Below, piece by piece: positions 16,947 through 25,891 of a DNA stretch of 64,000 nt (within the stretch, counting starts at the first letter, position 1; every line of letters begins with the position of its first letter). This DNA comes from CAZQRP01 sp964596125 (GTDB taxonomy: Bacteria; Chloroflexota; Dehalococcoidia; GIF9; UBA5629). Made by a program: the position numbers and the translations under genes. The DNA lies in assembly GCA_964596125.1 (NCBI GenBank), contig CAZQRP010000004.1, positions 1 to 64,000 of the forward strand. The letters are read 5' to 3'. The notes under the pieces are model-generated. The model saw only the letters and a list, made by a program, of their open reading frames with translations. It was not told where the DNA came from and did not search any database.

Positions 16947-17594
16947 TTATCTATCCACAATAATTAACCCCTTTCGAATCGCATACTTAATGAGCTCGGT
17001 GCGGTTGTGCAAATCCAGCTTTTCCATCACCTTCGCCCGATGACCTAAAACTGTCTTTATGCTGATACACAGCATATCTGCAATTTGCCGATTGGTCTTA
17101 CCCTCGGCGATCAACTTGAGTATTTCCCTTTCCCTTGATGTTAGCTGGTCATATGGCTCCACTTCAGCCTTCTTCCGGTAGTCTTCAATTAGAGCTGTAG
17201 CGGCAGATGGATACAAGAAGGACTCGTTCTGGGAAACTGCGCGTATGGCAGATACCAGCTCTGCGCCGAGCGCTCGCTTGGGTACGAAACCTGATACTCC
17301 TGCTTTGACAGCGGATATAATGTATTCTCTATTGTCATGCTGAGTTAATACCAGAATTTTTACTCTCGGATTTTTCTTTAATATGCGACGGGAAGCTTCC
17401 AAGCCGTCGATGCCGGGCATAGCTATATCCATAACAACCACATTGGGTACAAGCTCTGCTACTTTTTCAATAGCCTCTCTACCATCGGATGCCTCGCCTA
17501 CTATTTGGATGTCCTCATGGAGACTAAGCAATGCTCGAATTCCATCTCGCATAACAGCATGATCATCTACGACAATTATCTTAATCTCGTTCAT
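16947..17594 (-). CDS. NarL/LuxR-family response regulator
   Basis: A 215-residue regulator. The receiver domain (about 4-120) has DD at 10-11, the phosphoacceptor Asp in VVMDIAMPG (about 55) and a Lys in VPKRA. The C-terminal LuxR-type HTH (about 150-212) has LTSREREILKLIAEGKTNRQ and IKTVLGHRAKVMEKL. Its start codon overlaps the stop of the kinase gene by 1 bp (17594), so the two are one operon and a cognate pair. Confidence 0.95.
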   Translation of the reverse strand: MNEIKIIVVDDHAVMRDGIRALLSLHEDIQIVGEASDGREAIEKVAELVPNVVVMDIAMPGIDGLEASRRILKKNPRVKILVLTQHDNREYIISAVKAGVSGFVPKRALGAELVSAIRAVSQNESFLYPSAATALIEDYRKKAEVEPYDQLTSREREILKLIAEGKTNRQIADMLCISIKTVLGHRAKVMEKLDLHNRTELIKYAIRKGLIIVDR

Positions 17595-19219
17595 CAGAAA
17601 TCTCCATTCATGGGAATCTCGATATTTATTTCAGTGCCCATACTACCTGGACAAGAGCAAATTCTCATTGTACCATTCATGAGCTCAACCCGCTCCTTCA
17701 TGCCCAGCAACCCTAACCCTCGTGGCCGATCTTTGGAAGTCATAGCCTCCTCGACATCAAAGCCAATACCATTATCTTTAACATGAACTCTAATAGTGTT
17801 TTTATTATAATACAGATATACCAGTGCATTCTTCGCTTGAGCGTGCCTGACAATATTACTGATGGCTTCCTGAATAACGCGGAAGAGAGTTGTTTCGAGT
17901 TGAGGTGCTAGCCTCCGCTCCTTACCTATAGCTTTTGATCTTACTTTAACGCCTGCAGGCCGTAAATTATTATCCACTAACCACCGTGTCGCGGCAACAA
18001 GCCCCAGGTCATCAAGCAAAGTGGGACGAAGCTCATATATCAGATTATGTATACCATCAAGAGTATCAATAGACAAAGCCTGTAATTCTTTTAACCTAGC
18101 TCTCGTAGTATCCGTATCTGCAGACAACATACTCGATACTGCTTCCAGACGTGCTGCAATACTTGCGAGGGCCTGACTTGTCTCATCATGTAGCTCACGG
18201 GCAATTCTCTTTCGCTCCTCTTCCTGAATAGATAATATCTCTCGCAATAGTTCGCCGCGGATTTTATCCTGGTGCTGCACCTCCTGATGTAATTTCGCAT
18301 TTTCAACAGCAATCGCTATCTGCGCGGCTATATTATTCAGGAGCCGCAAGTCTTCAGATGAAAATTTAGAGGCACCCTGACTGGCAATATTCAGTACGCC
18401 CAGGACCCTATTCTTAGAACGTAGAGGCACACTGACAAATGTCCCGAGTCCCTCTATAGCTATGGGGCCGAGTTCAGCAGCACGAGGATCCTTTGATATA
18501 TTTTCGACCAGAATAGCCTCTCCTGTTTGAGCCACCTTTCCGGCTATACTTTCCCCCAGGTTACAGCATAATGCTTGGTCCTGCACCTCCGATAGACCCC
18601 GATGAACCTGATAGCACAGCATTTGCTTTTCCTCATCCCACAGTAATATACCCCCGATTTTCACATCCATTATCTCCAGTGTCTTTTCCAAGGCATTCGC
18701 AAGAATAGCATCCAGATCAAGCGATCGGCTAACCACATTAGTAATAGTGTTCAGTGCCAGGAGGTTTTTATGGGCTTCGGCAATTTTTAAATCCAGTTCC
18801 TTTGCCTCTGTTACATCCCTCATCAACTCAGTCACGGCAATTACGTTACCCTTGCTATCTTTGATCGGAGAGGCGATAATATCAACATATCTCTGCCGCT
18901 CTTCATTATCCACCTCGTAAACGTGAAGGTGAGTTACGTGGGCTGAATTACCGGTTTCCCATACAGATGTAATCGGACAGTCGTGGTGCGGAGGATGGCA
19001 AAGTTCGGGTGAGCCGTGAGAGATGTTGTAGCAGTGTACCCCTATTACTTCTTGCTTTCTTTTGCCGTGTCTTGTCAGTAACGCCTCATTAGCATGTATG
19101 ATACGATAATCTTTATCAATAACCAGTAGTTCGTCATTAAGGCTGTTTATTACCGCTTGTAAATAATCGCTTGACTCTTTACTGCTCTTCAAATGATTGT
19201 CACCGTTTTCGGTACTCAT
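17594..19219 (-). CDS. PAS-GAF histidine kinase (NarX/NreB-like)
   Basis: A 541-residue soluble kinase. The N-terminal PAS domain (about 18-140) carries a Cys/His-rich insertion: CYNISHGSPELC, HPPHHDCP. A GAF domain (about 170-310) follows, then a HisKA_3 dimerisation helix with the phosphorylated His in ARELHDETSQ (about 345), and a HATPase_c domain with EAISNIVRHA, DNGIGFD and GLGLLGMKERVELM. There are no membrane spans, so it senses a cytoplasmic signal. The Cys/His cluster could bind a metal, heme or Fe-S cluster, as redox or oxygen sensors do; that is inference. It is paired with the NarL-type regulator immediately downstream. Confidence 0.93.
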   Translation of the reverse strand: MSTENGDNHLKSSKESSDYLQAVINSLNDELLVIDKDYRIIHANEALLTRHGKRKQEVIGVHCYNISHGSPELCHPPHHDCPITSVWETGNSAHVTHLHVYEVDNEERQRYVDIIASPIKDSKGNVIAVTELMRDVTEAKELDLKIAEAHKNLLALNTITNVVSRSLDLDAILANALEKTLEIMDVKIGGILLWDEEKQMLCYQVHRGLSEVQDQALCCNLGESIAGKVAQTGEAILVENISKDPRAAELGPIAIEGLGTFVSVPLRSKNRVLGVLNIASQGASKFSSEDLRLLNNIAAQIAIAVENAKLHQEVQHQDKIRGELLREILSIQEEERKRIARELHDETSQALASIAARLEAVSSMLSADTDTTRARLKELQALSIDTLDGIHNLIYELRPTLLDDLGLVAATRWLVDNNLRPAGVKVRSKAIGKERRLAPQLETTLFRVIQEAISNIVRHAQAKNALVYLYYNKNTIRVHVKDNGIGFDVEEAMTSKDRPRGLGLLGMKERVELMNGTMRICSCPGSMGTEINIEIPMNGDF

Positions 19220-19628
19220 AATGTATTACCTTACATGACACCAACATAATACTTCTATTATTATAGTAGACTATATTGAGTATATTAGTCAACTTTAATC
19301 GGGGGTAGTTTTAAACAAGAAGGCTATATTTTACAGGAAGTAACTGGCTAGAGCCTGCTTTTATTCCTCCACCTTTATCAACCAACCAGTCATCAGTGAT
19401 TTCGTTTTAATCAAATAGTTTGTTCTTGACCAACTTACTAAATAAAAAATACGTACCCGCACTCTCCGTTACATACTGAATAACCCTCGGTGTTTTGTAG
19501 AGTACGGGTTCATATTAATTGTAAGCTTGCTCTTGAACTAATAAAATGATTATTTCGCAAGGAATATGGCAGTTGGAAAGCTCGGGGAAAAACGTGCAAA
19601 GGTTACTATACGTTTTTCAATACGATCC
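19220..19628. other. Intergenic stretch with a long inverted repeat
   Basis: About 410 bp. The arms acccgcactct (19455-19465) and agagtacgggt (19499-19509) pair with one mismatch around a 33-nt loop and could form an RNA hairpin in the transcript running from 19629 (minus strand), perhaps a terminator without a T run. No ORF is credible here. Confidence 0.4.
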
Positions 19629-20081
19629 TCAACCCTGACCAGCTAAAGTAACACCATCCATACGGCGCACACACACCGCAACCAACCCAAGAGCCACGCC
19701 GATAACTATCATAAAGGCACCTGTTGCCTGAACGACGGTAACAAGCCCAAATCCTAGCTGTGCAAGATTCAGAGAATTCTCCATGGTCATAGCATTAAGA
19801 ATTGTTTGACGTTTAGGATCATCTCTTTTAAGTTCTGTGTAGAATCCCTGTGCCTCGCGGTGCTCTCGCAGGACTGCAGCCATAGATGCTGCTTCCACCG
19901 GACTATCGATTACTCCTTCTGACTTGAAAGTGTCACTATCATAAGTTGCTTTCTCCGCCTGCATTGCCTGGACTAACATAGTGCTCTTGGTTATGCCCTG
20001 GACAATAAACGTTACACCCATTAATATGCTTACCACGCTTAAAGCTACCACCGCTATCACCAGTATCCTGTTTCGAGTCAT
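19629..20081 (-). CDS. Hypothetical membrane protein with GFYTEL motif
   Basis: A 150-residue protein with an N-terminal helix (about 6-28), a charged extracytoplasmic segment and a C-terminal helix (about 115-140). The segment EAASMAAVLREHREAQGFY, followed by TELKRDDPKRQ, is shared almost word for word with the next gene upstream, 20104-20403. It has a strong ribosome binding site (aaggaggc). No known family is recognised. It lies next to the NarL-type two-component operon; a link to it is only positional. Confidence 0.6.
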   Translation of the reverse strand: MTRNRILVIAVVALSVVSILMGVTFIVQGITKSTMLVQAMQAEKATYDSDTFKSEGVIDSPVEAASMAAVLREHREAQGFYTELKRDDPKRQTILNAMTMENSLNLAQLGFGLVTVVQATGAFMIVIGVALGLVAVCVRRMDGVTLAGQG

Positions 20082-20103
20082 TAGTTTGCCTCCTTATTTT
20101 TTA

Positions 20104-20403
20104 TTAATTTCCCTGTTCAGGATTAGTTTTTTCGAGTTCAGTATAGAACCCCATCTTCCTTTGGTGCTCCCGCAGGGTTGTGACCATATCTGCCGCTTCA
20201 TCTGGCATTCCGACATAGCCAGCTACTCCAAGATCACCATCGGATGTTGAATTTTTTAGCTGCACGGCCTCTGCTGATGTGCTGGTCTTTGTTACATCCG
20301 GGCTAATAAACAACGCACTCATCGCCAGACTGACAATACCCAAAGATAGAACTAGTGTTATCAATGCTCTCTTCAAAGTCATAATCTTGTTTACCTTTCC
20401 CAA
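20104..20403 (-). CDS. Hypothetical single-span protein, short paralogue of the next gene
   Basis: A 99-residue protein with an N-terminal helix (about 10-32), then a segment ending DEAADMVTTLREHQRKMGFY and TELEKTNPEQGN. The latter aligns with the middle of the protein at 19629-20081, but the second membrane helix is missing here. The two genes are 22 bp apart on the same strand and look like a tandem duplication, with this copy shortened. The start after ggaaaggtaaac is reasonable. Confidence 0.55.
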   Translation of the reverse strand: MGKVNKIMTLKRALITLVLSLGIVSLAMSALFISPDVTKTSTSAEAVQLKNSTSDGDLGVAGYVGMPDEAADMVTTLREHQRKMGFYTELEKTNPEQGN

Positions 20404-20798
20404 ATTTCCACGCTGTTTAAATTGTACTAACGCCTTATAATTAGTCTTTTTATAGCTTGGTTAACTGCCATACCGGGCAAAAACAATAACTATGAAAGAT
20501 TTAAATCATTATCAACTCCTTTTGTACATGCATGCAGTGTTTAGTTAAATTTTAGTTTTTTCTATAGGATTTGATAAGAGAAAAGTGCCTGCATATGGTG
20601 GGAATAAGATTCTGTTTTTTTTAGAAAAATGCCCTGTTTAATTATTTAGGTGAACCTTGAAAGCAAGCTTGTAAATCTACAAGATATTTTGTTTTTCTCA
20701 ACATAGGCGTATAATCCACGGAATGAGATTACTTCGGGTAAAAACTCAGTTACAATTAAGTAGTGTCAATTGATTTTGCTATGTATCGAGATGGTAGC
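20404..20798. other. Divergent intergenic region
   Basis: About 390 bp, AT-rich, between a minus-strand gene and a plus-strand gene. It should hold promoters for both, but no pair of boxes with good spacing stands out. It contains the palindromic-like tgtacatgcatgca near 20523. Confidence 0.35.
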
Positions 20799-21350
20799 AT
20801 GGTATTTCGTATATCATTGCTCTTACTGCTATTAACAGTTGTAGCTTGCCAAGGCTCAGGTCAAGTGAAACCTATCGATAATCCTGATCCAACTATGGGG
20901 GTACAGTATCTTCGCTATGAAAACAACGAGTATCATTATGTCGTTGACTACCCTCGTGACTGGATTCTAAAGATAAGAGACCCGGATAAGGTAGACTTCT
21001 ATCCTCCCTTAACTGAGGATATTGCTGTAATCTGTATCGATGTAAATCAGAACAAGACATTGAAGTCACGTTCTGTCGAGGAGTGCGCCGCAGCGTACAT
21101 AAAGGACATTTCTAATCTCTGGCAAAATATGACAGTTAAAAAAAGCAGCGAACTTAATGCTCATCGATGGCAATGGATTATAGAGTATTCATACCTATAC
21201 AATAAGCGCAAGATGGATGGCGTGATCTACTTGAAACTGGTCTCCGATACTTTGTACCAATTTAACTGTATGTTTGAGAGAGCACAAGCAAAACAAGGCT
21301 ATGTCCTCGAAATGCTGGACATGGCAAACTCGTTTAAGTTAACAAAGTGA
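20799..21350 (+). CDS. Lipoprotein with PsbP-like domain
   Basis: About 183 residues from the ATG at 20799. The signal ISLLLLLLTVVAC ends in a lipobox Cys, so it is probably a lipid-anchored protein. The mature part begins QGSGQ and has YENNEYHYVVDYPRDWILK, typical of PsbP/MOG1-like folds (Y-x-x-x-x-x-F/Y-x-x-x-Y-P-x-x-W), ending in LDMANSFKL. In-frame starts also exist at 20763 (GTG) and 20781 (ATG), but the one at 20799 gives a normal signal peptide. It is a single gene. Function unknown. Confidence 0.6.
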   Translation: MVFRISLLLLLLTVVACQGSGQVKPIDNPDPTMGVQYLRYENNEYHYVVDYPRDWILKIRDPDKVDFYPPLTEDIAVICIDVNQNKTLKSRSVEECAAAYIKDISNLWQNMTVKKSSELNAHRWQWIIEYSYLYNKRKMDGVIYLKLVSDTLYQFNCMFERAQAKQGYVLEMLDMANSFKLTK

Positions 21351-22117
21351 TACAGCCTTAATTCACATCCCAGTTGTTTCTATATGTCGCTACAATTTCT
21401 AATCAATAGATAACTCTTACAAGTGCCTCTTTTGTTAAACACAGAGAATTACCAGTCATAAAAGCATATAATCAGACACGTTTTGAAAGCCAGACTTCCA
21501 TGTGAGCCAGGTATCTATACTGTTGATATCGGCAGATAAAAGTGGACCTTTACTGTAATTAGTAAATCTGAGTCGACAACAACCTAAACCGCTGCTATGA
21601 CTATCCTCATACCTGTAGTTATACTGACAATTATCCCGGCAACAAAGCTTGTATGACGAAAGTGATCCACCTATTAATATTAAAAAATTCAGTAAATAAG
21701 TAGCAATTGCTTGGTTTAGTATATAATTGAACAATTACCTGCTTTGTTACTTCCGAGGCAACATTTGGACGGTCTATTGAACAGCATTATCTGGTGTTGA
21801 TTTATCAACTGTTCGATATCGGTAATGAAAACCATTCACTCCGATCCCTGAGATCATCTAACGCAGAAACAAACAACCTATGATTATCGTCCTATACTTA
21901 TATAAGAAATACCTCATATTATGACTATAAATCATCAAGATGGCACTTTAAGACAGAGCTTGGCAGGACAGCCTTTTTGCCGGCATTTTGCCGACAAACT
22001 GTATAGCACGAGATGTTACTGGATGGTACGTCCAGGTACAAGATAGTAAGTCAAAACGCTAAAATTGACGACACTCAGTACTACTCAGGATAACTCGGTG
22101 GTAAGTCGGACTCAGGT
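21351..22117. other. Non-coding or decayed stretch before the right att-like repeat
   Basis: About 770 bp. One minus-strand frame (21456-21734) could encode 92 residues with an N-terminal helix, but the rest is low-complexity Cys/Tyr-rich and unconvincing. No RNA gene is seen. The inverted pair tgccggcattttgccgaca near 21978 is small. Confidence 0.4.
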
Positions 22118-22162
22118 TTCGTAAACTGCCGGTCGTCGGTTCGAATTCGACCGCTGGCTCCA
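22118..22162 (+). repeat. tRNA-Thr(CGT) 3' fragment, right copy of the direct repeat (att-like)
   Basis: The same 45 nt as at 5748-5792 (ttcgtaaa at the anticodon loop through ctggctcca), same strand, with two C/T changes. One of these (gttcgaattcgac) breaks the T-stem, so it could not make a sound tRNA. No D-arm or 5' acceptor strand is present upstream. With the left copy it brackets 16.3 kb of accessory-type DNA and lies only 120 bp from the end of the KamA/ATP-grasp cluster. Confidence 0.75.
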
Positions 22163-22281
22163 CTGACATCCCGTATGAAACTATCCATACCAGGTGCTAA
22201 ATCCTGGCCCAGCGGTTTCTGATTTACAAGATTAGACGGACTCCTACGTTATTCCGGAGTAATTGTCTCTGCGTACCGGAC

Positions 22282-23184
22282 TTACATGACTCTATCGATC
22301 GGAGTATTGTTTTTTTTGCATGAATCAAGTTTATCTATTATGCAGGCGGCAAACCTGTCTACTATCCACGAGTAAGAGTCGGGAGGTAATGCCTCCGCGA
22401 TTACCTCAGGCACCTCGTTAAAGGAATCGATAACCCACCATCTATCTTCTTCGTCCACACACCACTCCGTCACGTTTACGTCGAAATCCAAAGCCCGGTT
22501 AATCAAGATGGTCAGGTCTGTCAAACGGTCCTTGTGCTCCTGCATACTGCTCAGGTCACATTGAATATACTGGCCCATAGATAGAGGCCTGGGCACCCAA
22601 CGGATAAAATGTACATCCCTCTTATCAAAGCAAAATACCCGGAAATAGTCCTTATATCTGATAAATTGCTGTGCCAGCAGTATAGAGCGGTTAGACAGGG
22701 CAAGATACAGGTTTTTAAGCTCGTCCGCCGATCTTACTATGTAGACATCCTGCCATGCATAGCCATCAAACGGTTTCAGGATGCAGGGAAATCCAAGCTC
22801 TCCGGCAACATGGTCTAAGTCCGGCTTTGCCACTATACTGTCCGATTCGTCCGTAGCTACCTGGTCCGGCAAAATAATAGTCTTGGGGAATGCCAGACCC
22901 AGATGGCCACCTATTCTCATTTCCACAAGTTTATTGGCAACCGAAGCAGCAAAAGGATTGTTTATTATATAGGTCCCGCTGAGCGCCAGGCTTTTCATCA
23001 TCTCTCTAAGAAACGGATAACGAAAGCTAAGCCGGTCCACTACTACTCTGTAATTTTTATTGAGGGGTACCATCTCCGCTTCCAGAGAAACAAACTCAAC
23101 GGGAATATTCACCAAACGCGCTGCAACATCGGCCATCAGGTGGTCATCTTTACGTTCCAGAATGCCAACAGGAATATTGTCCAT
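22282..23184 (-). CDS. RimK-like ATP-grasp ligase
   Basis: A 300-residue ATP-grasp protein. After an N-terminal pre-ATP-grasp domain (VVVDRLSFRYPF, about 48-59) come the nucleotide-binding strands GFPCILKPFDGYAWQDVYIV (about 132-151) and LLAQQFIRYKDYFRVFCFDK, and the metal-binding end DRWWVIDSFNEVP (about 247-259). The last motif has D..N in place of the usual E-x-N. Such enzymes join a carboxylate to an amine using ATP, often building peptide-like bonds. It is 237 bp downstream of the GNAT-deacetylase fusion on the same strand, so it may belong to the same pathway. Confidence 0.82.
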   Translation of the reverse strand: MDNIPVGILERKDDHLMADVAARLVNIPVEFVSLEAEMVPLNKNYRVVVDRLSFRYPFLREMMKSLALSGTYIINNPFAASVANKLVEMRIGGHLGLAFPKTIILPDQVATDESDSIVAKPDLDHVAGELGFPCILKPFDGYAWQDVYIVRSADELKNLYLALSNRSILLAQQFIRYKDYFRVFCFDKRDVHFIRWVPRPLSMGQYIQCDLSSMQEHKDRLTDLTILINRALDFDVNVTEWCVDEEDRWWVIDSFNEVPEVIAEALPPDSYSWIVDRFAACIIDKLDSCKKNNTPIDRVM

Positions 23185-23421
23185 AACAACTAGTATATAT
23201 ACGATGCCTGTGAGCGGTCAATGATATTTATCGCCCGGCTGCACCCGAGTGGCACGGGATAACGGACTGGTTCACACCATTCGACCTTTCGGGCGGGAAC
23301 ACGGCTCTTACTGAACATTTTGTAGACCAGAAAATGACCGGCCATAACGTTATTTCAGGCAAATACCGGAGAATATAAGGGCAGGAACTTCGTACCGGAA
23401 AACAAAGGTAACAGATGTAAA

Positions 23422-25194
23422 TTAGTGTACGCTCCTGTTGTTTATATAGTTCTGGTCAGGCGCATACGTGCCCGACCACAGACCTTCGAAAAAGCTACGT
23501 GCGTTGATACCGAGGACCCGTGTATCGTAGCCACCTTCCTGAACAACGAGCGTAGGGAAATGGAGTGAACCGATCATTTTCCCGATTGATATATAGTCCC
23601 CGGCTTCCAGATCCCAGCTTCCCGTTGGGTCTTCTCTGGCTGTATCCAATCCCAGAGGAATAACGAGGAACCTGGGACTGAACCTGATTACACGCTTCAG
23701 CATATCCTGGAGAGCATTTTGGTAATACTCACAGTCGACGTTTTCCGGCAAAGGAATATTGATATTGTACCCTTTACCTGCACTCCTGCCACGTTCGCTG
23801 ATAAATCCACTGAAGTATGGATAGGTGAAACTGGGATGACCATGAATAGATATGGTCAGCACATCGGAACGATTATAGAATATTTCCTGCTGACCATTAC
23901 CGTGGTGATAATCAAGGTCAAGCATGGCCACTTTTCCGTAGGGGCTGAGGTATTGGGCAGCAATGGCTGCCGAGTTAAAATAGCAAAAGCCTCCAAAGGT
24001 CTTGGGCTCGGCGTGGTGGCCGGGCGGCCGTACCAGCGCATAGGCCAGGCGGTACCCTTCCAGAAGCTTCTTTGCTGCGGTCAGCGCACAGTCCACTGCC
24101 CCTTTTGCCGCCAGATATGCATTGCCGTTTATCGGTGTAAATGTATCAATACAGTAATAGCCGGCGCGTATCGGCAAGTCCTTGGGAGGACGAGTCCGGT
24201 TACGTACCGGGAAAACGTAAGGGTATATTGATGTTCCTGGTTCAAGATTACCACATACCTTCTTCACATAGTCAACAAATACCGGATCATGGACCGCTTT
24301 GATACGTTTCTCGGAAAAATGACGCGGAGCAACATTTTGAAACAGGTCAGTCTTCCTTAGCTCCTTTAAGATAGTATCTATTCTTACCGGAGACTCAACG
24401 TAGCCGCGTTCTTCAACATGGTGAATGCCGTGATGTTCATTGATGACGAGCATTATACGCTTGTCAACCGGAGTGCTCCTCTGGATAGGGGCTGGCGGCT
24501 TTCTTAAATACAAGGGACTTCTCATTTGTACCGGGTCATCCCGGAATGAGGCGACAACCATTTCGACATAGTCACGAGGGCACACGCCTTTATACTTCCG
24601 TTCCAGAATTGCGCGGACAATGTCCCTGGCAGCGTCAGCCGACAACTCCGTATTCTGTCCCAGATCGTCATAGACCAGATAGGGTGGATTATCATCCCCA
24701 GGTTTGAGGGGAGTCTCGTAGGCAGTGTTCACGATGGGGCGGGCGCCGTATCTCTCGTAGAAGCGCAGGCGGGCCGCATTTTGCTTTCTGAGCAGGGGAT
24801 CCCGGCTTAATTCCGGATCATCAGGCAGACATTCAAAAAAAAGGCCGACCGTATTAAGGTCAAATGCTTCCTCCCGCACCCTTTCATAGAGAGCACCACC
24901 TATTCCCCCACCCATCTTATGCTGGCCTGTGGAAATATAATCAAGGTAACAAAATTTCAGCGCCGGCTCGTGAAACAAGAGAGCAAATCCATCGATGTGC
25001 CCTCTTACACCCTCTGCGATAAAAAGAATGGAGCGGAACCTGTACTTCATGGGGTTTCGAAGCTGTTCCGGCAACTTGGCCGCATCCTTTTTTGATAGTC
25101 CGGGGAACTGAGTACGTAAAATAGTAAGTACCTGCTCTATTGCCTCCTTATTGGCAGTAGTAATATCGTCATAGACTCGACGAATGCGAAACAT
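23422..25194 (-). CDS. GNAT acetyltransferase-acetylpolyamine amidohydrolase fusion
   Basis: A 590-residue two-domain protein. Residues about 1-165 are a GNAT-like acetyltransferase (LDYISTGQHKMGGGIGGALY has the R/Q-x-x-G-x-G/A-type acetyl-CoA loop). Residues about 240-575 are a class II histone-deacetylase/acetylpolyamine amidohydrolase domain with all key residues: RPPGHHAEP (catalytic His pair), DLDYHHGNG (zinc Asp and His), IPLGLDTAREDP (zinc Asp) and QEGGY (catalytic Tyr). The protein could therefore both add and remove acetyl groups on an amine. It lies in the KamA/ATP-grasp cluster, where a protect/deprotect role on a lysine-derived amine is an attractive inference. Confidence 0.9.
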   Translation of the reverse strand: MFRIRRVYDDITTANKEAIEQVLTILRTQFPGLSKKDAAKLPEQLRNPMKYRFRSILFIAEGVRGHIDGFALLFHEPALKFCYLDYISTGQHKMGGGIGGALYERVREEAFDLNTVGLFFECLPDDPELSRDPLLRKQNAARLRFYERYGARPIVNTAYETPLKPGDDNPPYLVYDDLGQNTELSADAARDIVRAILERKYKGVCPRDYVEMVVASFRDDPVQMRSPLYLRKPPAPIQRSTPVDKRIMLVINEHHGIHHVEERGYVESPVRIDTILKELRKTDLFQNVAPRHFSEKRIKAVHDPVFVDYVKKVCGNLEPGTSIYPYVFPVRNRTRPPKDLPIRAGYYCIDTFTPINGNAYLAAKGAVDCALTAAKKLLEGYRLAYALVRPPGHHAEPKTFGGFCYFNSAAIAAQYLSPYGKVAMLDLDYHHGNGQQEIFYNRSDVLTISIHGHPSFTYPYFSGFISERGRSAGKGYNINIPLPENVDCEYYQNALQDMLKRVIRFSPRFLVIPLGLDTAREDPTGSWDLEAGDYISIGKMIGSLHFPTLVVQEGGYDTRVLGINARSFFEGLWSGTYAPDQNYINNRSVH

Positions 25195-25208
25195 AAATAA
25201 TACCCGCT

Positions 25209-25409
25209 TTATACTAGTATGAGTGCGGCTAAACCTGTATGGTTCGTTCTAAATGAGACAGGTCTATCGGCGGTGCCGGGGTACGGACTGCATCCGGCCA
25301 ATGCTCTCTTTATCAATGGTATGCTCCGTGCTAAACCAGCCTGAACTTTACTTGCTTCAATAGCGGGGTAAAAATCCTGGTTAAACCTCGGCCAGATGGC
25401 AAAGTTCAT
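25209..25409 (-). CDS. 66-aa ORF coupled to the GNAT gene
   Basis: The ATG overlaps the GNAT stop in an ATGA arrangement, and the frame ends 14 bp before the next gene starts, so it fits neatly as a coupled member of the operon. The product (MNFAIWPRFNQDFYPAIEAS...) has no recognised domain and looks of mixed composition. It could be a real small protein, a peptide substrate, or chance filling of a spacer. Confidence 0.3.
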   Translation of the reverse strand: MNFAIWPRFNQDFYPAIEASKVQAGLARSIPLIKRALAGCSPYPGTADRPVSFRTNHTGLAALILV

Positions 25410-25891
25410 TGCAACACTTTCTTCAAAACAATCTTATCATCACCCGCTGCGTAAAAGTCGGGGATGCGGCCTGTTATCTCATAATTGTGGTGCATGTAAA
25501 AACTCCTGGTCTTTTTATATTCCGATTTCGATGAGGTCTCAATAATCACCATTCTTCCGTGTGCCTTGCTTATCTCACCCTCGGTGTATTCAATAAGAGC
25601 GCTCCCTATGCCCTGCCCTTGTTTATCAGGTCTGACTGCCGCCCAGTAAAGGTCCCACGTTCCGTCAGTGAGTGGAGTAGGTCCGTAGCAAATATAGCCA
25701 GAGGTTATCGAGTTAACTTTAGCAATTGCAATATGATAGCCAGACCTTTCGGGGTCATCGAGATAACTGTCGATGACCTCCTCGGCTACTGTCACCTCTG
25801 ATGGATTGAATTCGGGTGTAGCCTGCAGAATTTTCATTATGGCTTGTTTATCATTTTTAGTCATGGAACGGATTTTGACTGTCATTGCCAC
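25406..25891 (-). CDS. GNAT-family N-acetyltransferase
   Basis: A 161-residue single-domain GNAT. The acetyl-CoA binding strand and loop are clear: DLYWAAVRPDKQGQGIGSAL (about 79-98, with the Q-G-x-G-S motif), followed by a C-terminal Y-M-H-H-N-Y-E. It overlaps the upstream ATP-grasp gene by 10 bp. In methanogens an acetyltransferase (AblB) acetylates beta-lysine made by AblA; this protein is not obviously AblB but sits beside a KamA-type enzyme. Substrate is inferred only. Confidence 0.88.
   Translation of the reverse strand: MAMTVKIRSMTKNDKQAIMKILQATPEFNPSEVTVAEEVIDSYLDDPERSGYHIAIAKVNSITSGYICYGPTPLTDGTWDLYWAAVRPDKQGQGIGSALIEYTEGEISKAHGRMVIIETSSKSEYKKTRSFYMHHNYEITGRIPDFYAAGDDKIVLKKVLQ

Noticed and set aside
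21456..21734. 92-codon ORF before the right tRNA fragment
   Set aside because: Cys/Tyr-rich low-quality sequence with no ribosome binding site or known pattern; treated as non-coding.
22118..22162. A functional tRNA-Thr gene
   Set aside because: No D-arm or 5' acceptor strand is present and the T-stem is broken by a C-to-T change.
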